DNA from: CBDDFS01 sp965227255 | GTDB taxonomy: Bacteria; Bacteroidota; Bacteroidia; Flavobacteriales_E; Vicingaceae | Direction of reading: 5' to 3' | Assembly: GCA_965227255.1 (NCBI GenBank) | Contig: CBDDFS010000001.1 | Coordinates: 1 to 64,000, forward strand | DNA length: 64,000 nucleotides | In this document: positions 45,965-55,114 of the stretch, one piece after another | How the letters are laid out: the number at the start of each line of letters is the position of its first letter | How positions within the stretch are numbered: the stretch's first letter is position 1 | The notes under the pieces: model-generated | The model's input: the letters and a program-made list of their open reading frames with translations, nothing else | Told to the model about the DNA's origin: nothing | The model's database searches: none | Program-made: the position numbers and the translations under genes

Positions 45965-48040
45965 ATGAATGTGGTCTTCATAACATATGACGGTTTGTGC
46001 GATCCTTTGGGCAGAAGTCAGATAATTCCATACATCGTTGGACTTTCAAAAGCCGGACACTCATATCACATTCTGTCGAGTGAAAAGAAAGCCAACTTGC
46101 TGGCCAATAAAGATGAAGTTTCAAGAATCCTGGAAGAGCAAAATATCAAATGGACATATCGTCTTTATACTAAGTCTCCTCCTATTCTATCGACCTTAAA
46201 TGATATCAAAGGACTTCGACGAGAGCTTCGGAAAATTGTCAAAGAAGGAAATATAGAGGCAGTGCATTGTCGCGGATATGTTCCTTGTTACATTGCTTTT
46301 GACATGGCAGGTAGCTATGGTATCAAGACCATATTCGACATGCGAGGTTTCTGGATAGATGAGAGAATTGAAGGAAATATCTGGAATGCGCGCAATCCAG
46401 TATATCAAAGATTAATCCGCTTTCTCAGGAAAAAAGAAAAGAAATGGTTTGAAGGAAGTGATCATGTTATCAGTCTTACCAATGCAGGGAAACAGGTGAT
46501 ACTTGAAAGGTTTCAGACCAGGGAGGAAAGAATAACGATAATACCATGCTGTGCCGACGAATTACATTTTGACCCGGAAAAAATTGTACGGGAAAATCGG
46601 GATGCTTTGAAGAATGATCTGGGTATCGGGGAATTCGATAAAGTTCTTTGCTATTCTGGTTCCGTTGGAACCTGGTATAAAGCCGAAGCAATGATGAAGC
46701 AATTCGGCAGATTGAAAAAAGAAGGTGTTTTTGACAAATTCCTTTGGATCACACGAGAGAGTAAGGATATAATTATGAAACTCGCTGATGGTCATGTTAG
46801 TGAAGAAGATCTGATTGTAACGTCTGCTTCAAGAAGTGAAATGCCAATCTATCTTTCCATGGCAGATTGTGGTATTTTTTATATTCAACCCAGCTTCTCC
46901 AAAGTGGCCTCTTCACCAACAAAGCTGGGCGAAATGCTGCAAATGGGTCTTCCGGTGATCTGCAACTCAGGAGTGGGTGACCTGGATGAATTTTTCAAGG
47001 AGCAGAACCTGGGCATTTGTCACAACCTTCAAAATGATCTTATTGATCCAAAGAAAATTGAAGATCTGCTGAAAAAGAATCCCTCAGAGATCAGAAATGA
47101 GGGAATCTTGGCGTTTTCTCTGAATTCTGGTGTAGAGAAATATAAATCTGTTCTGTCCAGGCTTGAAAAAAAGGAAAACTGGCATTGTCCCTCATGCGGC
47201 ATGGACCAAGTTGTAAGAAGACAGAATTATGAAGAGGAGCATTTATTGCGTTGTCATATATGTGATCTTACTTTCGCATCCTCAAAGCCCGACGAGGAAA
47301 CACTGAGCCATCATTACAGTCAATACTCCAGAGACGATTACCTCTCTCCGATAACCAAAAAGAGATATCGTGAACTGTTGGATGAATTCAAAGATTACTC
47401 CGGTCCTGAAATGAACATTCTTGACGTTGGTTGTGGAATGGGATTTTTTCTTCAGGAAGCCAACGAATTGGGATGGAAAACCCATGGTGTTGAATTCACT
47501 GGAGAATCAGTAGAAATATGTCGTTCGAAAGGAATTCAAATGTTTGAAGGTGATATTAGGAAAATCGACTTTGGTGATAAAAAATTTGATGTGATAACGG
47601 GCTTTGAGATCATCGAGCACATCGGAGAGCCAAATTCGTTCGTTAAGAAAATATCTGATCTGCTTAATGCCGGCGGACTCTTGTATTTGACCACTCCCAA
47701 TTTTGACTCCCTTAACAGAAGAGTGCTAGGTCAGCGTTGGAACGCAATATCATATCCGGAACATTTGTGCTATTACAACAAGCATTCTTTAGATCAATTG
47801 CTCATTGAACATGGGCTAAAAAAGAATAAGGTCAGAACGGAAGGTATTAGTCCCGGACGTCTAATTCGAAGTCTTCGAAACCAGGAGATGGATTTCAGTG
47901 ATTCCAATTCTAGTGACGAAGTTCTGAGGAGGAATATTGAAGGAAATACACTTCTTGAATTGGCGAAAAGATCGGCCAATACCGTTCTTAATTTCTTTGC
48001 CCTGGGCGAGAGTTTGAAGTCTTGGTATATCAGATCATGA
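45965..48040 (+). CDS. Glycosyltransferase fused to zinc-ribbon SAM methyltransferase
   Basis: 691 aa single frame. Residues 1-about 390 are a GT4-like glycosyltransferase (FITYDGLCDPLGRSQIIPYI, FDMRGFWIDERIEGNIW, CYSGSVGTWYKAEA, SSPTKLGEMLQMGLPVICN). A zinc ribbon follows, with Cys408, Cys411, Cys430, Cys433. Residues about 470-691 are a class I methyltransferase with motif I ILDVGCGMGFFL (485-496), GFEIIEHIGEPNSF and LTTPNFDSLNRR. The second half matches the layout of the stand-alone methyltransferase at 35856-36767. One polypeptide could glycosylate and then methylate the same acceptor. There is no frameshift or stop at the junction. Confidence 0.86.
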   Translation: MNVVFITYDGLCDPLGRSQIIPYIVGLSKAGHSYHILSSEKKANLLANKDEVSRILEEQNIKWTYRLYTKSPPILSTLNDIKGLRRELRKIVKEGNIEAVHCRGYVPCYIAFDMAGSYGIKTIFDMRGFWIDERIEGNIWNARNPVYQRLIRFLRKKEKKWFEGSDHVISLTNAGKQVILERFQTREERITIIPCCADELHFDPEKIVRENRDALKNDLGIGEFDKVLCYSGSVGTWYKAEAMMKQFGRLKKEGVFDKFLWITRESKDIIMKLADGHVSEEDLIVTSASRSEMPIYLSMADCGIFYIQPSFSKVASSPTKLGEMLQMGLPVICNSGVGDLDEFFKEQNLGICHNLQNDLIDPKKIEDLLKKNPSEIRNEGILAFSLNSGVEKYKSVLSRLEKKENWHCPSCGMDQVVRRQNYEEEHLLRCHICDLTFASSKPDEETLSHHYSQYSRDDYLSPITKKRYRELLDEFKDYSGPEMNILDVGCGMGFFLQEANELGWKTHGVEFTGESVEICRSKGIQMFEGDIRKIDFGDKKFDVITGFEIIEHIGEPNSFVKKISDLLNAGGLLYLTTPNFDSLNRRVLGQRWNAISYPEHLCYYNKHSLDQLLIEHGLKKNKVRTEGISPGRLIRSLRNQEMDFSDSNSSDEVLRRNIEGNTLLELAKRSANTVLNFFALGESLKSWYIRS

Positions 48041-48505
48041 ATGATGGTACTTCTCCCCTTTTATAATTGAAAATCCACGGTATAGCTGCTCCACAAAGAA
48101 CAAGCGAACCATTTGATGACTGAAGGTCATATCTGAGAGAGATATCATTTCATGAGCTTTTTTTCTAACTGATTCATCAAATCCAAAGGGTCCTCCGATT
48201 ACGAAATCTATACTCCTCACTCCTTGTACCATTCCATTGTTTAAATACTTGGCAAAACCCATCGAGGTATAAGATTTTCCTTTTTCATCGAGTAAAACGA
48301 TCCGGTCGGCCGTTAACAAAGGCAAGAGTTTGATACTTTCTTTTCTCCGGTACTCATCCATACTGATCTTCTTAGAGCCTTTTATCTCATCAATTTCCAG
48401 AAGTTTGAAATCTGTGTAGTGCTTTAATCTGGACAGGTATTGATCAATCCCTGCTATCAAATAATTCTCATTGGTTTTACCCACTGCAATAAGCCTGATC
48501 TTCAT
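48035..48505 (-). CDS. rlmH: 23S rRNA (pseudouridine1915-N3)-methyltransferase
   Basis: 156 aa SPOUT-class methyltransferase, full length. The conserved IVLLDEKGKSYTSMGFA, FVIGGPFGF and the knot/C-terminal MTFSHQMVRLFFVEQLYRGFSII are all seen, ending GEKYHHS. It methylates pseudouridine 1915 in helix 69 of 23S rRNA. Its last codons overlap the end of the fused glycosyltransferase gene by six bases, marking the right border of the glycan cluster. It is divergent from the DUF4783 gene. Confidence 0.95.
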   Translation of the reverse strand: MKIRLIAVGKTNENYLIAGIDQYLSRLKHYTDFKLLEIDEIKGSKKISMDEYRRKESIKLLPLLTADRIVLLDEKGKSYTSMGFAKYLNNGMVQGVRSIDFVIGGPFGFDESVRKKAHEMISLSDMTFSHQMVRLFFVEQLYRGFSIIKGEKYHHS

Positions 48506-48527
48506 ACTGCTATTCTTTCCTATTTAT

Positions 48528-48535
48528 TACTTTTG
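48528..48535 (+). promoter_or_regulatory. Candidate -7 element for the DUF4783-nadC operon
   Basis: TACTTTTG matches TAnnTTTG and ends 8 bases before the ATG at 48544, leaving a leader of only a few bases, or none. Confidence 0.4.
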
Positions 48536-48543
48536 ACCCCGGT

Positions 48544-48930
48544 ATGAAATGCCTGAAATTAATCATTCTCCTTGTCTTTTCTACTTTCTCTACTTTAAGG
48601 GCTCAGGAAGTCCCAGAAGACGTGATCAAAGGCTTTGGCCTGGGGAATATTGACATGATCCAACCCTTTCTTGCAGAAGAAGTCGAACTGATCATTTTAA
48701 ATGAGGAGGGATTATTCAGCAAGGATATGACAAGTAAGAAACTCACAAATTACTTCAAAGAGATCAATCCTGAAGAACTTAAAATCGTTCATACAGGGGC
48801 GTCTCCTTCCGGCACTTCATATGCAATAGGAGAAATGATCTGTGAAAAGGAAAGTCTCAGGCTCTACCTCTTGTTTAGTGGGAAGAATTACTCAAATATC
48901 AGTGAAATAAGGATCGAGAAAGATGAATGA
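48544..48930 (+). CDS. DUF4783-type small secreted protein
   Basis: 128 aa with a signal peptide (LIILLVFSTFSTLRAQ). The mature part is a single NTF2/SnoaL-like fold: EDVIKGFGLGNIDMIQPFLAEEVEL, then KLTNYFKEINPEEL and a paired strand at the end. In Bacteroidota this family is regularly found directly before nadC, as here with an 8-base overlap. Function unknown; the fold suggests ligand binding. Confidence 0.8.
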   Translation: MKCLKLIILLVFSTFSTLRAQEVPEDVIKGFGLGNIDMIQPFLAEEVELIILNEEGLFSKDMTSKKLTNYFKEINPEELKIVHTGASPSGTSYAIGEMICEKESLRLYLLFSGKNYSNISEIRIEKDE

Positions 48931-49777
48931 ATGGGGATTTGAACTGGATCAGTTCATAAGCAATGCAGTTAAGGAGGATATTGGAGAGGGAGATCACACA
49001 TCCTTAGCCTGTGTTCCTGGAGATGAAAAGAGCGAAGCCTATCTTTTGATCAAAGAAGAAGGAATCCTTGCCGGTGTGGAGCTGGCTGAGCACATCTTCA
49101 AGCATATCGACCCGGAATTGGAAATGAACATCAATTTGGGCGATGGAACAGAGATTAAAAATAACAACATCGCTTTTGAGGTAACCGGAAGTGCCAGATC
49201 AATTCTAAAAGCAGAACGTCTTGTATTGAATTGCATGCAGAGAATGAGCGGAATTGCTACAAAAACAAGAAAGTTCGTTGACCTTGTCGCACCATACAAC
49301 TGTCAAATTCTCGATACCAGAAAAACGACACCCGGTTTCAGAGCACTGGAAAAATGGGCCGTTAAAATTGGAGGTGGCACCAATCACAGGTTTGGTCTTT
49401 ATGATATGATCATGATCAAGGACAACCACATCGACTACTCCGGAAGCATAGAAAATGCCATCGTAAAGACTCATGATTACCTGAAGGACGTGCATAAAGA
49501 CCTTAAAATTGAGATCGAGGCACGGGACCTCGATGAATTGAAGGAAATCCTGAGGGTAGGTCGGGTGCATCGGATCATGCTGGACAATTTCAGCTATGAT
49601 GATATGAGAACGGCCATTGAGTGGATCGACGGTAAATACGAAACCGAAGCTTCCGGGGGCATTAATGAAGAAAGTGTGGTTGGCTATGCTCAATGTGGTG
49701 TGGATTTCATCTCAATTGGCGCACTAACACACCAGATCAATAGCCTTGATATGAGTTTAAAGGCCAAGGTGGGATGA
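48923..49777 (+). CDS. nadC: Nicotinate-nucleotide pyrophosphorylase (carboxylating)
   Basis: 284 aa quinolinate phosphoribosyltransferase of NAD synthesis. The diagnostic stretch is ERLVLNCMQRMSGIATKT, followed by LDTRKTTPGFRALEKWAV, GGTNHRFGLYDMIMIKDNH, IEIEARDLDEL, IMLDNF, EASGGINEE and FISIGALTH. All are intact. It overlaps the DUF4783 gene on one side and the YihY gene (ATGA) on the other. Confidence 0.97.
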   Translation: MNEWGFELDQFISNAVKEDIGEGDHTSLACVPGDEKSEAYLLIKEEGILAGVELAEHIFKHIDPELEMNINLGDGTEIKNNNIAFEVTGSARSILKAERLVLNCMQRMSGIATKTRKFVDLVAPYNCQILDTRKTTPGFRALEKWAVKIGGGTNHRFGLYDMIMIKDNHIDYSGSIENAIVKTHDYLKDVHKDLKIEIEARDLDELKEILRVGRVHRIMLDNFSYDDMRTAIEWIDGKYETEASGGINEESVVGYAQCGVDFISIGALTHQINSLDMSLKAKVG

Positions 49778-50682
49778 ATAAATGGCTTGACAAGTTTGAG
49801 AGTCTGAGTGTGGTAAAAGCCTCAAGGAAGATCGTGCTTCCCGGATTTGACGGCGTGCCTATCTATGATGTCATGGTATTCTTTATCAAAGGTTTGATGA
49901 AGGGTGCACTGAATACAAGAGCGACCTCTTTATCATTTCAATTCTTTCTTAGCCTCTTCCCTGCCATCATATTCCTTTTTACACTGATTCCATTTATTCC
50001 GATCGAAAATTTTCAGGGAACCTTGATGGAACTGATTCAGAATGTTCTTCCTGAAAGCGCTTTCGAACTTACTGCTAACACGTTGGATGATATTATCAAT
50101 CGTCCGAGAGCCGGATTATCAATAATGGTTTTTATCGTTCTAATATACCTGGCCACCAATGGTGTTGATGCTGTTTTGGAGGCTTTCAGCGAGTCAATAC
50201 ATATTGAGCACCGACGCAGTTATTTTCATCAAAAGGGAGTGGCTTTTGTCCTCATGCTGATTCTGACCTTACTCTTAATTATTTGTATCGGAATGATCAT
50301 CTACAGCACCTATGCTGTGAATTATCTGAAGGAATTGGAAAATATTTCAGGTGTATATCTCCTGAATTTCAGTCGATATTTCATCGTGATCAGCATGATG
50401 TATTTCGGAATATCTCTCCTCTATTACTATGGGAATCGCCGAAAAGAATCCTGGAAATTCTTCAGTGCCGGTTCATCATTCACAACAATCATGGCCTTAC
50501 TGCTCAGTTACGCCTTTACCTACTATGTGAATAATGTGGCCATGTATAATTACCTATACGGTTCCATAGGTACTCTGATTGTTATCCTTCTCTGGATATA
50601 CTTTAACTCCTTCGTTCTTCTCATAGGATTTGAGCTCAACACAAGCATACAACAGGCTGGCTTTAAGAGAAAGTTGGTGTAA
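49774..50682 (+). CDS. YihY/BrkB-family inner-membrane protein
   Basis: 302 aa with about six hydrophobic spans. The family hallmark ALNTRATSLSFQFFLSLFPAIIFLF near residue 45 (two halves are typical: RATSLSFQFF and LFPAIIFL), then IYLATNGVDAVLEAF and the C-terminal GTLIVILLWIYFNSFVLLIGFELN segment. Function in the family is unsettled; the earlier ribonuclease BN label is no longer accepted. ATGA overlap with nadC. Confidence 0.88.
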   Translation: MNKWLDKFESLSVVKASRKIVLPGFDGVPIYDVMVFFIKGLMKGALNTRATSLSFQFFLSLFPAIIFLFTLIPFIPIENFQGTLMELIQNVLPESAFELTANTLDDIINRPRAGLSIMVFIVLIYLATNGVDAVLEAFSESIHIEHRRSYFHQKGVAFVLMLILTLLLIICIGMIIYSTYAVNYLKELENISGVYLLNFSRYFIVISMMYFGISLLYYYGNRRKESWKFFSAGSSFTTIMALLLSYAFTYYVNNVAMYNYLYGSIGTLIVILLWIYFNSFVLLIGFELNTSIQQAGFKRKLV

Positions 50683-50756
50683 GTCCCTCTTTTGAAAGGT
50701 CTTAAAAATGTTTTAAATTCGTTAGCCCCTATCTATTAACCATAACTGGCGGGATC

Positions 50757-51620
50757 ATGAGACAACTCAAGATTACCAAGTCGATCACGAATCGTGAAAG
50801 TGCTTCTCTGGATAAGTATCTTCAGGAGATTGGTAAGGAGGAATTGATCACAGCGGAAGAAGAAGTCGCACTTGCCATCAGGATAAAACAAGGAGATCAG
50901 CTGGCACTTGAAAAACTGGTCAAAGCCAATCTTCGTTTTGTCGTCTCAGTTTCCAAACAGTACCAAAATCAGGGCTTGACACTCCCCGATTTGATAAACG
51001 AGGGAAACCTCGGATTGATCAAAGCGGCACAACGATTCGACGAAACCCGGGGATTCAAGTTCATATCCTATGCCGTCTGGTGGATCAGACAATCGATACT
51101 TCAGGCACTTGCTGAGCAATCCAGAATTGTTAGACTACCTCTGAATCAGGTTGGTTCCATCAATAAAATCAATAAAGCCTTTGCCAAACTAGAACAGGAG
51201 TTTGAGCGAGAACCTTCCGAAGAAGAAGTTGCAAAAGCGTTGAATTTATCGGAGGAAAAGGTATCTCAGACTTTCTTTGTTTCTGGAAAACATGTGAGTG
51301 TTGACGCACCATTCAGTAATGGTGAAGAAGGAACTCTGTTAGACGTAATTCAGAACATCGATGCACCCAGGGCCGACCTGACCTTGATGAACGAATCTCT
51401 TCAGCGTGAAATTGAAAGATCTCTATCAACTTTGACTCCTAAAGAAAAAGATGTTGTGAGACTCTTTTTTGGCATTGGTGAAAACCACGGACTAACACTC
51501 GAAGAGATCGGTTCAAAATTCAATCTTACCCGCGAAAGAGTGCGGCAGATAAAGGAAAAAGCCATCCGTAGATTGCGCCATAATTCAAGGAGTAAATTAT
51601 TGAAAGCCTACCTGGGATGA
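50757..51620 (+). CDS. rpoD: Primary RNA polymerase sigma factor (sigma-70 type, short Bacteroidota form)
   Basis: 287 aa. It starts MRQLKITKSITNRESASLDKYL as in other Bacteroidota and has no region 1.1. Region 1.2 is LQEIGKEELITAEEE, region 2 includes PDLINEGNLGLIKAAQRF and FKFISYAVWWIRQSI, region 3 begins EREPSEEEVA, and region 4.2 is FNLTRERVRQIKEKAIRRLRH. It recognises the TTTG / TAnnTTTG promoters noted elsewhere in this window. A weak terminator overlaps its stop. Confidence 0.96.
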   Translation: MRQLKITKSITNRESASLDKYLQEIGKEELITAEEEVALAIRIKQGDQLALEKLVKANLRFVVSVSKQYQNQGLTLPDLINEGNLGLIKAAQRFDETRGFKFISYAVWWIRQSILQALAEQSRIVRLPLNQVGSINKINKAFAKLEQEFEREPSEEEVAKALNLSEEKVSQTFFVSGKHVSVDAPFSNGEEGTLLDVIQNIDAPRADLTLMNESLQREIERSLSTLTPKEKDVVRLFFGIGENHGLTLEEIGSKFNLTRERVRQIKEKAIRRLRHNSRSKLLKAYLG

Positions 51621-51649
51621 TTTAATCCCGAAATATTTTTTTATCCCAA
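51614..51649 (+). terminator. Weak intrinsic terminator of rpoD
   Basis: A five-base stem GGGAT/ATCCC (51614-51618, 51625-51629) includes the first base of the rpoD stop codon and is followed by an A/T stretch with a T7 run. It is short, so only moderately convincing. Confidence 0.4.
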
Positions 51650-51737
51650 TTAGATATACGAATTTTGCAGCCCGATTTGAAAATGGGTGTGTAATTGTAT
51701 TTTCCTTTCGGTCAAATATTTAACCAAAAAATAAATA

Positions 51738-53207
51738 ATGGAAATTGAAACTATGAAGTCAGGTGCCGACACCTACGGAAAAGAATTCAACGAGTATATC
51801 AATCAGGAAAAAGCCGCTGTTGATCTGATCAGCTCTATTGGTCATCTTATGTATGACAAATCAGTAGAACTTGTTCTTTTTAGAAATCCACTATTGGATG
51901 CGAGCATTTCCGAAATCTTAAGTCTTCACCGCTATGCGGAGGAAGTAGTGAACAAACCAATCAGTGTTTATGACAGCTCTGAATTGGCAAAGGAATTAAT
52001 GAACCTCGACCTTGCCCCTTCTAAATTGGATATCGGTCGACTTTCAAGAGAGTGGTTTGCAGAAAAAGACAATTACGATTCGAAATCGGATTTTCTAAAG
52101 GACAAACTAAATGATTATATAGGTGTGGAAGATGCAGGTCTGACACCACGTGATGTTGTCCTTTACGGATTTGGTAGAATCGGAAGGCTTGCCGCAAGAG
52201 AATTGATCAAGCAGGCTGGTAAAGGCCAGCAGTTGAGACTAAGAGCTATTGTAACAAGAAGCGTTACCGATCTTGATATTAAGAAGAGAGCAGCCTTGTT
52301 GAGAAATGACTCTGTTCACGGTCCATTTGCCGGAAGCATCATCGAGGATTATGAGAATAAATGTCTGATCATCAACGGACAATCAGTTAAATTGATCGAA
52401 GCCAAGAATCCGGAAGATGTTGATTATACAGCTCATGGATTGAGTAATGTTTTCGTAATTGACAATACCGGTGTATTTAAAGACAGAGAGGCATTGGGAA
52501 GACACCTTAAGTCAAAAGGTGCCACTAAAGTATTGTTGACCGCTCCGGGTAAAGAGGTGCCAAACATCGTATACGGAGTTAATCATAAAACTTTGGACAT
52601 CGACAGTGAGACCATCTTCAGTGCAGCATCTTGTACAACAAATGCCATTGTTCCTGTTCTTAAGGTCATTGAGGATAATTACGGTGTAGATAAAGGACAC
52701 ATCGAGACAGTTCACGCATACACAAATGACCAGAACCTTCTCGACAACATGCACAAAAAGAACAGAAGGGGAAGATCAGCAGCCATCAACATGGTAATAA
52801 CTGAGACCGGTGCCGGAAAAGCAGTTACGAAGGTAATTCCTGAGTTGAAAGATAAACTGACAGCCAATGCAGTAAGGGTTCCTACTCCAAATGGATCTCT
52901 TGCCATTATGAGCCTTCAGTTGAAGAAAGGTACAAGTGTTGAAGACATCAACAATACGATGAAATCTGCCGCACTTGAAGGAAATCTGGTAAATCAGATC
53001 AACTATGCCATCGATCCTGAACTAGTTTCGAATGATATCATTGGAAATACTTGTTGTTCAGTATATGACAGCAATGCTACCATTGTATCGGGAGATGGAA
53101 ACAACGTTGTTCTTTATGTGTGGTACGATAATGAATTTGGTTATACGAAACAGGTAATCAGATTGGCAAAATATATTGCCAAAGTCGCAAGACTGATCTA
53201 TTACTAG
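51738..53207 (+). CDS. gap: Glyceraldehyde-3-phosphate dehydrogenase, long N-terminal form
   Basis: 489 aa, about 150 longer than classical GAPDH. Residues 1-about 135 form an extra helical N-terminal part (DLISSIGHLMYDKSVELVLF). The NAD-binding domain then opens with VVLYGFGRIGRLAARELI. The catalytic Cys299 is in SAASCTTNAIVPVL, and the HAYTNDQNLLDNMH and VPTPNGSLAIMSLQL segments and the C-terminal YDNEFGYTKQVIRLAKYI match family motifs. This long form is typical of Bacteroidota. It has its own promoter region of 117 bases and a strong terminator. Confidence 0.94.
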   Translation: MEIETMKSGADTYGKEFNEYINQEKAAVDLISSIGHLMYDKSVELVLFRNPLLDASISEILSLHRYAEEVVNKPISVYDSSELAKELMNLDLAPSKLDIGRLSREWFAEKDNYDSKSDFLKDKLNDYIGVEDAGLTPRDVVLYGFGRIGRLAARELIKQAGKGQQLRLRAIVTRSVTDLDIKKRAALLRNDSVHGPFAGSIIEDYENKCLIINGQSVKLIEAKNPEDVDYTAHGLSNVFVIDNTGVFKDREALGRHLKSKGATKVLLTAPGKEVPNIVYGVNHKTLDIDSETIFSAASCTTNAIVPVLKVIEDNYGVDKGHIETVHAYTNDQNLLDNMHKKNRRGRSAAINMVITETGAGKAVTKVIPELKDKLTANAVRVPTPNGSLAIMSLQLKKGTSVEDINNTMKSAALEGNLVNQINYAIDPELVSNDIIGNTCCSVYDSNATIVSGDGNNVVLYVWYDNEFGYTKQVIRLAKYIAKVARLIYY

Positions 53208-53228
53208 TTTTATTTATTTGAATGGTAG

Positions 53229-53259
53229 AAAAGGCGCTTAATAAGCGCCTTTTTTATTT
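53229..53259. terminator. Bidirectional terminator between gap and the SOUL gene
   Basis: Stem AAAAGGCGCTT (53229-53239) / AAGCGCCTTTT (53243-53253), loop of three, flanked by A on one side and T on the other. It serves gap rightward, and abuts the stop codon (53254-53256) of the SOUL gene, which it could serve leftward. Confidence 0.85.
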
Positions 53260-53844
53260 TAGGATGACTTCAACCGCGACTTCATTTCTGCGGTTCATGA
53301 CCTCGTAGGGAGGATTATAACCCATATACATAAAGTCTCCTTCCCAGGCAATTTCATTCTCGGCCAATTCTTTGATCAGCTTATTCCTGTGCTCGGCAAT
53401 TCGGGTATCATTGGCCCAACCACCAAAACGAATAACGGCCATGGTTCTGGCAGGTTCGGTCTTGAAGTCAACCTTTGAGTTACCGGGAATTGGAAGATCT
53501 TCCATATCGTATTCATTGGGAATCATGAAGGCCATTGTTATGGAATCACCCATGGTCATGGAGACCGGAGAGGTCATCGCAATTTTTTCCTGGCGATCAT
53601 TATCTCCAAAAATGTAACCTGCAAGCATCCTGAAACCCTTACTGGACGATTCTTTATATGATTTTTCAGGCATGGTGACGTAACTGAAATTCCTCGATTC
53701 ATATTGCCTGATCTCGAATGAATCATACTTTTTTACGACCTCGTATGGATACATTTCAATACCCGTTGAACTTCCTGAAACAAAAGCCTGTGAGACAAAA
53801 AGTACCACGATGGCTATGCTTATAATAATTACTATTGTTCTCAT
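53254..53844 (-). CDS. SOUL-family haem-binding protein
   Basis: 196 aa. An N-terminal hydrophobic segment (IVIIISIAIVVLFVSQAF) is a signal or anchor. The SOUL domain follows: MYPYEVVKKYDSFEIRQYESR opening (two parts are diagnostic), GFRMLAGYIFGDN, EKIAMTSPVSM, and the C-terminal MYMGYNPPYEVMNRRNEVAVEV. The family binds haem or related porphyrins; its function in bacteria is unclear. The protein ends inside the terminator shared with gap. Confidence 0.9.
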   Translation of the reverse strand: MRTIVIIISIAIVVLFVSQAFVSGSSTGIEMYPYEVVKKYDSFEIRQYESRNFSYVTMPEKSYKESSSKGFRMLAGYIFGDNDRQEKIAMTSPVSMTMGDSITMAFMIPNEYDMEDLPIPGNSKVDFKTEPARTMAVIRFGGWANDTRIAEHRNKLIKELAENEIAWEGDFMYMGYNPPYEVMNRRNEVAVEVILK

Positions 53845-53954
53845 GGCATTTCAACACTTGCGTATGAGATTTTGTTCAGGATTTTTTTTTGCAACGAAAT
53901 TTATATCAGGCATTTGCGCTTATTAACGTACCTTTAATCTATCAAATAACTGAC

Positions 53955-55079
53955 ATGAAATTAATAACGCGTACAATCTGTGGAATCATTCTATTGACTG
54001 CCATAGCTTGTCAAAAGGAAGATCAAACCACACCGAGAAGAGGTCCGAATACAGGTGGCGGATCAAATCCGACCATTCCGGAGATAGATGGAGGTAAATC
54101 CTTTTTATCCTTTGATGATAGTGCGTCCACTACCTGGAATGCTCATACACTCGAAAAATCCTATATAGGAAATACCGTCTTTATGCGTGCAACCGGTGCA
54201 GATGAGACTGAATTTGAATTGGAGGCTGTTAATCTGACTGGTGATTCGAAGGTTCCCGTTGGAAATAATGTTGGCTATTTGTTGTTCAAGGATAAAAATG
54301 GTGAGGTCTTTGATAGTCGGATCGGTGGAGGCGGAAATGTATTCTACAGCAGGATAGACAAGGAAAGAATCGAAGGGTCTTTTTTATTTCCACTGGTGCA
54401 GAGCATATCAAATAACTTCATGGAGTTAAATAATGGAAAGTTTGGATTTGATCTGCCGATGAACGTTGATTTTGATCTTGACGAAGTATTGTTTGGTTTT
54501 GACAACTACATTTTTATTGAAAAACCACACATGAATTTAGGTGGCAGCACCTATTATGAATCCGGTCCAACAACCGGATACTCCATTGAGCTTACTACAT
54601 CAGAGCCTTCCCAGGTTTTTACTGATAATCTATCCTACTCGGGTCGCGCCGGTGATAGTTATAATTACAATCTGAACTTCGCCGCTTTGAAAGTTGCCGG
54701 AAATTATTCCGTTACAGCGAATTTCAAGCACAACGACACTACTGACCTGGGACAAAAGCAGGTCAGTTTCTATGCACTTCCCATCTTCGGGACATATAGG
54801 CTGGTGCCGCTGAATGGTGCGCCTCAAAACGCTTCTTCTGTGATCATAGAAGCGGTGCCTACACCGATAAACCATTATTACACAGTCAAGGGAAGCATGT
54901 TTGGCAAAACCTTGTTGTTTGAGGACGATGGTACAGGACAAATAGAATGTTATGATACATTCCAGCATCTCGGCTCAACCGTGACCAATATTTACTTCTA
55001 TGATAATGGCATCAATGAAATTCACATGGCCATTCATTCTTCTCAATTCAATTATTTCTACCAGCTGATAAGGCTATAA
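53955..55079 (+). CDS. Lipoprotein of unknown function
   Basis: 374 aa from the ATG at 53955 (lipobox ITRTICGIILLTAIAC); the frame opens 22 codons earlier. A linker of Arg, Gly and Pro (TTPRRGPNTGGGSNPTIPE) follows the lipidated Cys. The body is beta-rich and aromatic, resembling adhesin-like or Ig-like modules, without any motif I can name. It is followed 35 bases later by another secreted protein gene, so they may be expressed together. Confidence 0.65.
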   Translation: MKLITRTICGIILLTAIACQKEDQTTPRRGPNTGGGSNPTIPEIDGGKSFLSFDDSASTTWNAHTLEKSYIGNTVFMRATGADETEFELEAVNLTGDSKVPVGNNVGYLLFKDKNGEVFDSRIGGGGNVFYSRIDKERIEGSFLFPLVQSISNNFMELNNGKFGFDLPMNVDFDLDEVLFGFDNYIFIEKPHMNLGGSTYYESGPTTGYSIELTTSEPSQVFTDNLSYSGRAGDSYNYNLNFAALKVAGNYSVTANFKHNDTTDLGQKQVSFYALPIFGTYRLVPLNGAPQNASSVIIEAVPTPINHYYTVKGSMFGKTLLFEDDGTGQIECYDTFQHLGSTVTNIYFYDNGINEIHMAIHSSQFNYFYQLIRL

Positions 55080-55114
55080 TTGGTAATCCTGCATCATAGT
55101 GAACTTATTCTCCG

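Noticed and set aside
51621..51737. Possible promoter for gap in the rpoD-gap gap (GAATTTTG near 51660).
   Set aside because: The TAnnTTTG consensus is not met exactly and no -33 TTG was found at the expected spacing. A promoter is probable but I cannot place it.
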